64,000 bases of DNA from Prinsepia uniflora (taxonomy: Eukaryota > Streptophyta > Magnoliopsida > Rosales > Rosaceae). The DNA lies in NCBI GenBank assembly GCA_032719365.1, contig CM064867.1:70988136-71052135 (forward strand). Reading direction: 5' to 3'. The notes beneath the pieces were generated by a model that searched no databases, was not told where the DNA came from, and worked only from the letters and a program-made list of their open reading frames with translations. Below are positions 20,828-31,398 of the stretch, in pieces (the first letter of the stretch is position 1; each line of letters starts with the position of its first letter). A program made the translations under genes and the position numbers.

Positions 20828-23657
20828 TGTAACGCCCCGAAAATTCGGAAAATGTAATTTTGTAAAATAAGGAATGAAATGACATTTTTACCCCTGAGGG
20901 AATAGTATGGGCGATTTGTTGACCTTTTGACTGGTAGGTCGCACGGACGTTGACCAATGATCGTGACGTAGTTCGGGACGTCACGAGTCGATAGACAGGT
21001 GGCACGTCCAATTCCGACTTTCAGAGAAAAAGTTATGACATTCGGAAGTTCAAGGGCATTTCCGTAATTTGGACGATTATGGGAAAATGTTGACTTTTTG
21101 ATTGACAACTGATTTTCACACGACTCGAAGACCGTTAGGTAGGTCTCGAGGCCCTGAGTACAACGACAGGCGGCACGCGTCAAACGGACATCGGGTGACC
21201 AAGTTACGGGTCACGGAAGATGAGGGGCATTTTGGTAATTTGTCAACTGAGGGCAAAATAGTAATTTTGTGCAGCGGTTACTGTTCAACACCGTGAAACA
21301 GAGTCTGCACGGCCATGCCTTGAGTGCTCTGAGCAGTTCATTTGTTTAAACATCGTAGTGGCTGGCCAGAGTGATTAGTTTATGGAATTTGAGGATGTTG
21401 GAGGCATTCAGGCGTGGCCTGGACAGATGCAGGGCACATGAGGAGTTTTTAAAATTGGCTCTGGGTTATGTGTTGCGGGAAAAAATCTCCAGAGAATTTC
21501 AGAGTGTCTCCCACGGGTTTCTTGCCGCACTGATCGATTAACAGGAGTTGGGGGATTGCTGTGATTCATTTTGCACCAGAGAGAGGGCTGAGAGTTGAGA
21601 GAAACTGAGTTGAGAAGAGAAAACCAGAAAAATGGAGGGAAATTCGAAGATTTATTTGTGAGGAGAGTTGAGATAAACAGAGAGTGGGATTAGTCTTCTG
21701 GGTTCATTACGAACTCAACTACACCAGAATTGGAGGAGGTTGATCACGGTTTGGCCAGGAACTCAAGTTCCAGTTTCTGGAAAATTGCAGAATTGAGGAC
21801 GACGACTTCCACGTGAGTTCTTGTTCAATTGGTTGTGCATTTGGGTTCGTTTTGGTCCTAGTATACTCCTTGTGAAGTTAATTTGGAAATGGGTTAGAAA
21901 CCATGGAGTTATGGCGATCGACCCGTTTGGTTGATCACGGGCTGAAATGTCGTTTGAGGGCTGGTTAAGGTTAATCAAGGACACAGAACTGAAATTAAAT
22001 GGTTAAAGAAGATGTTAGGATAAAAAACGAAGGGAATCGAGTTAGAATTGAGGGTTAATTGGCCGGGTCAAGCCGCGGGTAGCAGACCCGTTTAGCAGGC
22101 CAGTCGGGTGAAGGAGACGACACTGTAGCAGACGCGTGGCCTTCAAGCGCAGCCACTTTGGACGACGCGTGTGACCTCATCTCCTGTCACGGTCAACTGG
22201 AGTTTTCATCCTTTTAATGTTTTGAACATTTTTTATTTAGAGTTCGAGTTGATCGGGTGTCGTTCGGGATAGTTTCGAGGGTTCGGAAGATTAGGGCCTT
22301 AAGTTTAATTACGTTGAAAAATCCCAAAAAATTAGGGAAATTAATACGAGCTTTTTGGGGATGTTTGTAACCCTTCTTGTACCTTTTTACAGGCCCGAAC
22401 ATTCCCGAGGCTACCGAGGAGCACACGGGGCGCGATTGACGCGTTCAAAAACCGTGAGTGGACTTTTGATTTTCAACCGTGCATGCATGACTATTTTACT
22501 CATTTATCTTGTGTTTTCATATATGATTTTATGTTGACAATTATGATATTTCGTTTTTACGTAAACTTTACGCTTTTCGAGGTAATTATCGTATTTTACG
22601 CATTTCGAGGTTACGATTTTCTCCTATGCATGAATGATGGTTTGATGAAGTAATTTGAGATGATTATGCATGTTACGTATTTATGATGTTTTGATTATAT
22701 TTGTGAAGTAATTTTCGGAAATTGCATGTGAAATTCGGACATAAGTCCTATTATGACGATATGTGATTTCGAAATGGTTTTGGAAAACGGATCACGAGGG
22801 ATACTGGTTTATTGTGCTTTATAAAATGGTTTTGGGTTTAAAGACCCGGTATGATTGTTGGATCTGGTTTTGGGTTTAAAGACCCGGTTAATTGATGATG
22901 GGGGCGGGCCCGGAATTGGGTTTAAAGACCCGGATTGAGTTTAAAGACTCGTGAGTTTAAAGACTCGATTAATGAGATACCCCCGAGGCCTATTAATTAT
23001 GTTTTGAGTTTAAAGACTCGTTGATATCCCGGGAAGGCCTGATATTGAGTTTAAAGACTCGGATAGATCCAACGGCTTGATTGTGATTGTTGATTCAGTT
23101 TTACATGATTTTGGTTGGATTGATGTTTCGAAATGACGGTTTTTGGTTTTTGGTAATATTATATTATACGAGTTTATGACGGTTTGCTGTAATGTTTTTT
23201 CATATGATACGAAAAAGGGATTTCGAATGTTTAGTATGCGGTTTTCGAATATCTGGTTATACATGCGTATTATAAAACTGGAGGGTGAACCCTGATTTCA
23301 TTAAACTATTTTTCTGTAAACTTTTGTTTTAGTCCACTCACACTTTGCTGTTTTAAATACCCTCCAGGTCGTGGTACAAGTTCGGGGGCCAGCGTCGAGG
23401 CAAAGGCAGAGGCATAAAGTTTTCAGTTGCAGAGTAGTTAGTTCACATAGTAGGATTTAAACTTATCTTGTTTTGTAATATTATGGCTCTGTGAAACTAT
23501 GGACTTGAAGTCTAGTCGGTTGTATTATTTAATCTCCCTAGTCTGACAGTGGGTGTGATGTAATTTTATTTGGTTTTCTAGTCTTTTGTGTTCGACTGTC
23601 AGACGGGAGCAGGATGCTTCCCGATTATCGAGGCGATAATCGAGGCGGGTCCTGTCA
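20828..23657 (+). repeat. C-family solo LTR (+) with TSD TCACG
   Basis: Starts TGTAACGCCCCGAAAATTC and ends GGCGGGTCCTGTCA, 2830 bp. Perfect TSD TCACG at 20823-20827 and 23658-23662, with the host LTR resuming at AGTTCATAGACAGGTGGC. There is no internal region, so it is a solo LTR left by LTR-LTR recombination. It carries the GGGTTTAAAGACCC/GAGTTTAAAGACTC array (about 22840-23070). Confidence 0.95.
20962..20985. promoter_or_regulatory. Palindromic TGACGT/ACGTCA site in LTR
   Basis: CGTGACGT and ACGTCACG form a perfect 8-bp inverted repeat around AGTTCGGG. TGACG is the core of as-1-type sites bound by TGA-class bZIP factors. The block is kept near the start of nearly every LTR here (for example 36551-36574 and 41650-41670). 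A promoter role is inference. Confidence 0.4.
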
Positions 23658-26033
23658 TCACGAGTTCATAGACAGGTGGCACGTCCGATTCTGACATCCG
23701 AGGACAAAGTTATGACGTTCAGAAGTTTGAGGGTATTTTGGTAATTTGGTTAAAGAGGGGCAATTTGTTGACTTTTCATATGACATGGAATTTGCACGAA
23801 CTTCGAGGACCATTAGGAAGGTCTCGATGCCCTGAGTGCAACGACAGGCGGCACATTTCAATTAGAGTTTGGACGACAAAGTTACGGGTCTAAACGTACA
23901 AGGGGCAAAATGGTAATTTGGGCATCAAGGGGCATTCTGGTCATTTCTTGCGTTGGGATCTGTGCCCAGTAAGAGAGGGACACTTGGCCTGTTCTGGAAT
24001 GTGTGTCCACAAGGTGTTGGACACCTGGCCCTCTCTGGATGGCCGTGGAAGGTGCCACACCATTCACCATAGGAAATTTAAAAAGGGATTGATGCTTGCA
24101 CGAGAAAGACTGAAGAAAAACAGAGACTGGGCAAATACTCAAACCTCAATTCGAACAAGTATCTCCCATAACCCATAATTCGTGAAGGAAACAAAATGAG
24201 GAGGTTAGGAAACATACGACGGTGGTAGCTAGGCTGTTCACATAATTCGTGAACGCAGTAAGAGGGTGAACCGGCCACGCCGGTTCGGACTGAACCGTGA
24301 ACCGGTCAGACTAGGTTTACCCAAGGAAGAAGATGACTGGTGCCTGGAGCGTGAGGCCCACGCGTAGCCTCTTTGGGTGGCACGTGTGGGCACGTGGGGC
24401 ACTTATTTTGAGGATGGTTCCAACATGACTTTTAAAGTATTTGATGTAACGAACATTTTTGAATTAGTTTCGAGTCGATCGAACATCGTCTTGATAGTTT
24501 TTGGGATGTCCGAAGGTTTTAGGCCTCAATTAAAAATAGTTAAAAATTTGGAAAAATTACGGGGATCTAGTAGAAGCTTAATGAAGTAGTTAGTGACCTT
24601 ATTATGGGATTTTTACAAGTTCGGGGAAAGCCGGTGATAGTGGATTAGCCGGGAACGGCGTAAGCGCACGTGTATCGAGGTAGCAGCGAAATGGTATGTG
24701 AGTGGACTTTGCTTTCTAACTTATGATGCATGCATATATGTTTTATATGTTTTCTATACATGATTCTATGATTTTGATTATGCTCTTGATGATTTACGAT
24801 TTTGCACGATTTTTGAGATATTTACGGAATTACACGTTTTACGAGAATACGATTGATGTTGTGATTTAAACGTGGTTTTAATGATTTGATTTCGGGATTC
24901 AAAATACGATTTGATTTCAAAAGACGTGAAATGGATTTTGGAAAGTGATTTTGGGCTTAAAGCCCAGTTCATAAAAGTGATTTCGAAAAGTGTGATTTCG
25001 GGTTTTTGAATCGCATTTCCGGATGACAATTCTGGATTCGATTTGGAACTTGAAAGTGGATTTCCGAGTTGGGTTCAGAATGGTTATTCCGGATGCTAGC
25101 TTACGAAATGATGGTCTCGTACTCGGATTTGGAAATGGATATGGATATGATACTGGGTTTGGATTCGGGATCCTGATGAGATTGTGGATTCGGATTCAGA
25201 AATGGAAAAAGGTTTTCAAATGGTTTTAGATTGGATTTGCTGGATCTGGTTATTGGGTTTAAAGAACCGGATATGATATGACGGGGGCGGGCCCGGATTG
25301 GGTTTAAAGACCTGGATTGAGTTTAAAGACTCGGATATTGATATTTCCCTCGTAGGCCTATTGAGTTTAAAGACCCGGATTATATTGAGGCCTAGATTGA
25401 GTTTAAAGATTCGGGAGTTTAAAGACTCGGATAGATCCAGTAGGTTCGATGGATGGAAATGTGTTTTTAAATGTGTTTGGGATTTCGATGAGAACATGGT
25501 AATAATGGTTTTCAATAAAGGTTTTCCGATGTTTTGGGCAATGACCCCGGATGAGATGGATTTCGGTGGTTTTGGGCTGAGGCCCGGGATTTGAGAAAAA
25601 GAAATGAATTCGGTTTTCTTAAATGTTTTGAATGACTTGAGTATAGAATGTTTTTATGACATGGCTTTGATATGCATGCATTGGTTTTAAAATTGAGGGT
25701 ATAACTGTAAATTTACCTTTCTGATAAACTGTTTTATAAACGTATCTTTATTTTTGTCCACTCACAGTCTCTTCGTATTTTCAATACCCTCCAGGTTGTT
25801 GCGGTGCGGGCTGTTGATCGAGAGAGAGACGGAGAGATCACATAAGCGATCCACAGTAGAGTCTGCGCACTCTGGGAAGTCCGGAAGCTTTTGTACGTTT
25901 GGCTCGAGAATCCTTTTTCCGACTTAACTATCACATGGAGGTTGGACGTCGGTTTAGCCTTCGTGTCATGCGTAAGTTAGACGGGAGCAGGATTTAGCCC
26001 TTAATCTCGAGGGATTAGGGGTGGGTCCTGACA

Positions 26034-26356
26034 CAGGGTCGCGGGTCTGTCCGACCCGATTTCAGACAAACGGGCTGACCCACGGGAGGTTGAAGACGAT
26101 GACGTCAGCACGTTATCATGTTAGACTGTCAGGCCAAGTGGCCCAATAGGAGGATGACACGTGTCATGTCAGTGCCCAGTCAGCACTAACATGTCAGTGA
26201 CGTGGACCAATTAGAGGGTGCCATGTGTCACTGACTTGTAAGTGACGTGGACCAGTGGACTACTAACACGTGGCACCGTCAGATTTGACACCTGTCAGAC
26301 CCTATTTGAGATGATGTCGTGCTGACATCAGCAGTTATGTTTGTGTTGATTTTAAC
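26034..26356 (+). repeat. D-family LTR fragment (+)
   Basis: CAGGGTCGCGGGT, then G-box repeats (CACGTGGCACC, GACGTGGACCA), then a GATGTCGTGCTGACATCAGC stretch match the D LTR at 31100-31398 and 34278-34340. It is the target into which the 20626-26033 element inserted, and it is cut on the right by a B LTR at 26357. Confidence 0.75.
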
Positions 26357-28885
26357 TGTAACAACCCGAACATTATTATATTTGTAGTTTCTATTAATTA
26401 ATGCAAAATGACTATTTTGCCCCTAATTGGGGAAAAAGTTGATTTTTAACCCGAGATTACTTTTAGACTTTGACCTATGACCGTGACGTAGATCGGGATG
26501 TCACGAGTCTGTATACAGACGGCATGTCGAAATCAAACGTCGAACGGGGAAGTTATGGTCACGAGATCGAAATCAGTTATTTCTACGCCCCGGGAATTGA
26601 ATTAATTAATACTTAAATCTGATTGGTTGATTAAATTAATGTGGGTCCTTGGATAAGTAACAAGTGTCACTCATCCCATTGGTAGGGTTTCCCTAAATGG
26701 TGGATCTTTGTCTGATTTGTGGGTTTTATTTAATTCATTTTCCTCACATCTCTTTCCCTCCTATTCTATCATCATCTTCTATTCTCCCTAAAAACTAAAC
26801 ACACACATATAAAAACTACACAAACACCATAACCTGACCACCCTACCTTCATCAGTTGTTGTGGCCATCTAAGTGAGGCTAGAAGGACAGGAAGGACGAC
26901 GGGATGAGGCTGAGCACGTCGGAGCTACGATAAAAAGCTAGGTATTGATGAGACAGAGAGAATGAAATTGAAAGGGGAGAAAAAGGACGAAAAAATAAGG
27001 GAGAAATAGGCTTGGACCGGTCACGCCGGTCTAGTCGGACCGGAGTTGCAGAGGTAGACCAGACTGGCTGGTCTGTGCGAGGTTAGGGGTGACTGTGTTG
27101 GGCGCGTGGATCCCATGCGCAGCCCCTTTGGGCGGCGCATGAGGGTGCATGGGACCCCTTTTTGGGATTTGTTCAACACATGAAATCACCTTTTCTAGGT
27201 AACGAACATTTTGAGACTGGTTTCGAGTCGATCGGACATCGTTTCGATATAGTTCGGGATGTCCGAAGCTTTAGGATCGACTTTAAAAATAGTTATAAAT
27301 CCCAAAGAATTAGGGGGCTTTAATGAGGGGTTATTTATGTAGTTAGTAACCCTATATTACGATTTGTACAGGTTTGGGAACCCCGGAGACGGCGATTGGC
27401 CCGGGAAGGGTTATCAACACGCGTATCGAGGCGCGGCTTCCGACGGTCTATGAGTGGACTTGTTTTATGAATTTGATGCATGCATAAATGTTTTATATGC
27501 TTTAATGAATATGTTTTATGATGCCATGAGTGCATTTGTTTGTGGTAGCTAGTATTGACGTATTTGCACGCTTTTCGAGGTTTTTGGCTTTATGTCCTGC
27601 CTATACTTACTGCGTTTTCAATGAGGGTTTAATGAATGGGTTTTGGATTTGGAATATCAAATCGGGCATGAGACCCATTTTATTGGAAACCCTCAGACTT
27701 GGAGTCCATTTGATTTCATGAGAATTCGGACTGGAGGCCCATTTGAGTTATATGATCGGGCCGAGGGCCCCGTTGTTTTACAAAGTCGGGCTCGAGACCC
27801 AGTTGGTTGTAATATCGGGCTTGAGGCTCCGTTGATTGAAAAATCGGGCTTGAGGCCCCGTTGATTTATGGTATCGGGTTCTAGGCCCTGTTATTATGGT
27901 ATCGGGATTGAGTCCCAGTTGCGGATTAAAAAATAAGAATTCGGGTTTGAGACCCTATTAAAATGTGGATTTATGCCGAGGCCTGTGAGATTTAATTTTG
28001 AATCGGATTCGAGGAATCCTGTTGAGATGCTCAGGTATGAGACCCAGTTGAACCATGATTTGAAAGAAAGTGTTTTGAAAATGTATGTACCCTCCAACAT
28101 GAGTTGATTGGTTTCCTCCAGACTTCAACCTAGAGAGTCACGATCCACTACCCAGAATGAGTGATCCTCATAGGGAGCACATTTCAAGAGTGAGAGTTAT
28201 GATATAGTCTCACACTGCGTCCGGAGACAGTCATCCAGACCTCGTAGATCCTAGATGTTAGACAGAGCCTCCCAGATGTCGTGGATCCTGGGGGTAGACT
28301 CGGAGTGAAACGCCAAGTAGTATGCATACTTATATATATGAATCGTGACAGATATCAGGGATTAGTTCCCTAGGGACTGTGTGCCCCGAGTTGGCATCTG
28401 AGATGCCGTGGATGGGTTGTATATATATTTATGTATATGTATATGCGATTTCACAGATAATGGTTTGGGGTGGAGACCCTGTGTTCTATGTTTTGGATAT
28501 GGATTTAGGCTGAGACCATACTGAGTTATGGCTTCATATGGGAAGCGGTTTGCAATGTGTTTTGAAGTGTAAAAGAAACTGGTTTTATTAGGTTTTATAG
28601 AGAATGGTTTTGGACCAAGGCCCTAATGGTTTTGTGAATGTTTTGCTAAATAGTTTTCGAATGCATGCATGCTTTTTAGTGAAGGACATAAATGTCTTTT
28701 GTGATTTTTTTTTATAAATCCTTTGTTTTGTCCACTCACGACTTTTGATGTTTTGAATGCCCTTCAGGTTGATCGCTGATGCGGGCTGTAGTAGAGACCA
28801 AGACATCACCTTCCTCCTCCGGATCCTGGTGCGTTCTAGAAGCCCCAAGTGGGTTAAAGCGGGAATTTTCCCTAGTCTGACACTC
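26357..28885 (+). repeat. B-family LTR (+), 3' end missing
   Basis: Starts TGTAACAACCCG and follows the B pattern to GGGAATTTTCCCTAGTCTGACACTC. It stops about 80 bp short of the expected GGGACGGGTCCTGACA end and joins an inverted B LTR fragment. It carries a clear stem-loop array at 27660-28060. Confidence 0.8.
27664..27955 (+). repeat. Array of short covarying stem-loops
   Basis: About ten units spaced roughly 25-35 bp have GC-rich arms around a TTGAG-like loop. Examples are GGGCTTGAGGCCC (27846-27858), GGGATTGAGTCCC (27904-27916) and GGGTTTGAGACCC (27943-27955), where the fourth stem pair is C-G, A-T and T-A respectively. Equivalent arrays occur in all B LTRs. Confidence 0.85.
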
Positions 28886-30547
28886 CATCACCGAAATCGT
28901 AAACACATATAATCAGTGTAAAACCATAAACTTCGATATACGTGCAAATACGTAAATCGCCTCGAAATATGTGTAATCATGTAAATCACCAATACCATAA
29001 TCATCATTATAGAAATCGTATATGTAAAAAATATAAAACATTTATGCATGCATCACAGTTTAGAAATTAAGGTCCACTCACAGACCGTCCTATGCTGCCG
29101 CCTCGATATGCGTGTCATAAGCCTCCCCGGGCTAAATCACCGTCCTCGGGACTCCCAACCTGTCCAAATCATACTGGAGGGTTACTAACTATCTTATTAA
29201 CCTCTCATTGAAGCTCCGTAATTTTCCCAAAATTTTTAAACATTTTTTTAAACTCGATCCTAAACCTTCGGACATCCTGAACTATATCGAAACGATGTTT
29301 GATCGACACGAAACCAGTCCCAAAATGTTCGTTACATCAAATAGATTAAAAGTCGTGTTGAACATTTCCCCAAAAGAGGACCCACGTGCCCTCACGTGCC
29401 ACCCAAAGGGGCTTCATGTGGGCCTCACGTGCCTGCACCCAGTCACCTTTGTCCTCTCGCCGAACTGGGTTCAGACCGGTTCTGTAAATCCGGTCTAGGC
29501 CGAACCGACAGAATCGGTTCACCATCATTTCTCACTCATTTTTCATCATTTTTCATCCATTCTAATTCTTATTGGTTCGTCTCATCATTTCTAATCAATT
29601 AGTGGTTTTATAATCGAGAAATGTTATCGAGATCGTACCTGTTCATGGGGGAACAACAACCAACCACCTGCAACTGCCCTTCCCCATCAACTCCGGCCAC
29701 CGTACTTCTTGAAATCGGTCCCAAATGACTCGTCTGAGTCCTAGGAACGCGGCCATGTCCACTACATCGATCAGTAAGCCCCAAAACCCAGCTTTCGATT
29801 TTTGAACCGAAAATCCCACCGTGTCGGGTTGTCAGCCACAATACAACACATTCCATTCCATTAACACTGTCACCCTCATCCCACATCACTTTTTTTTTCA
29901 TTTACGACTCACCAGTGTTAGACGATGTTTAGGGGAAGTGGTGTGTTTGTTAATGAAGAATGGTGGTACACGGTTTGAAGAAGAAGAAGAAATGAATTTT
30001 GATCGTGATAATGGTGGATCAGATGAGATGCAATGGGCGGTGAGGATGAGTGGGCTGAGGAAAATGGACGGCTGGGAGTGAGAGAGAGAAGTGAGGAAAA
30101 ATATAAAATAATATTATAATTAATGTTTAAACATAAAAACCATCCAATAATGTTTGAGATCCACAACTTGGGGTTAAGGACCAATGGGATGAGTGACACC
30201 TGTCACTCATCCATTGGGCCTGAAACAAATATCTGGGCCCACATTAGGTCCGTCTCGTAATTTGTGCAATAGTTTCCCCGAACATGCGTAAACCATAACT
30301 TTTCCGTTGAAAGTCTGATTTCGACGTGCTGCTTGTCTAAGGACTCGTGACGTCCCGATCTACGTCACGGTCATTGGTCCTCGTACGTTTGACTTCTCGA
30401 GTCAAAATTTAACATTTTGTCCAACCCTAGGGGTAAAATGGTCATTTTACACCGTTCGTCCGATTTCACTCAACTAATCACCAATTAATCTCACTAATCC
30501 TTCACTAGTCACTAATCTAATCCCGGAATTTGTGATGGGTCGTCACA
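28886..30547 (-). repeat. B-family LTR 5' fragment (-)
   Basis: Read on the minus strand it starts TGTGACGACCC at 30547 and runs about 1.66 kb through the B pattern to 28886, where it joins the plus-strand B LTR head-on. It carries the conserved hairpin at 30181-30217. No TSD is detectable. Confidence 0.75.
30181..30217. repeat. Conserved LTR hairpin
   Basis: CCAATGGGATGAGTGACA and TGTCACTCATCCATTGG around CC, a 17-bp stem with one bulged G. Same position in the LTR as at 3737 and 48805. Confidence 0.8.
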
Positions 30548-31398
30548 AAGTAGTCATTTGTCTTCTAGCGTGGGCCCTATATATTTTGTGCAAGCCCAAT
30601 GGATAAGTGACAAGTGTCACTCATTCATTAATCCCTAAACATACATACATGCATACCATTACCCTTCATTTTCATCTTCTTCATTCAACCCAAACTGATA
30701 CCCCACAAACCCATAACCCCAATCCTTCCTCCTCACCTGTTCTGGACTAAGAGAGAGTGATAGAGGATGGCTGAGAGATCAAGAGACGGTGAGGAGGTGG
30801 CAGGACCATTGTGGACGGCAGAGGAAAGGTAACCCGAAACTATTTTGAAGTTTGAAATTGGGTTTTTAGTTTTGGACGTATGAGGGTTGTTTCTAACGAT
30901 TGGGTTGCATTCTTGGGGTCTATACGAGTCGAGGGGGATCAGAATCGAAGGCTAAGGACGGCAGAGCAGCTTAGGTAGAGAGCTGAAAAACTGCCCGTGT
31001 ATGGTGGGCTTCGAATAGGTAATTTCAGACCGCTTCCTGGGATCCAGACTATCGTGTAGGAAACAACAACATTGAAAATGGACCAGAAATGGAGGTTTTG
31101 GAACCGGGTCAGGGTCGCGGGTATGCGCGACCCGGTTGTAGAAATTTGGGTTGACTCGACTCAGCGAGGACGATGATGACGTGGTAGGGTGACATCATTA
31201 TCTGTTAGATGTCAGGCCACGTGGCAGTTGTCAGTTCCCAGTCATCTTGACATGTCAGTGATGTGGACCAAGTTGTCAGTGCCCAGTCATGTTGACATGT
31301 CACTGATGTGGACCAATCAGATGGTGGCACGTGTCACTGACATGTCAGACACGTGGACCCGTGAGCTGCTAAAACGTGGCGCTGTTAGATACCACGTG

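Larger units (their letters stand above)
20626..26033 (+). repeat. A-family 3' LTR (+), split by a C solo LTR
   Basis: Starts TGTAACGACCCGTCC at 20626 and ends GGTGGGTCCTGACA at 26033. Without the nested 20828-23657 LTR and duplicated TSD it is about 2.57 kb. It follows an internal region and purine tract, so it is a 3' LTR, not a solo LTR. It contains a TTTTGCCC/GGGCAAAA hairpin (20735-20757) and the TTTAAAG stem-loop array at about 25250-25445. Confidence 0.88.

Noticed and set aside
22840..23070. A CRISPR array, because of regularly recurring short units
   Set aside because: Units are 14-16 bp self-complementary motifs with irregular spacing inside a plant LTR; there are no unique spacers or cas genes.
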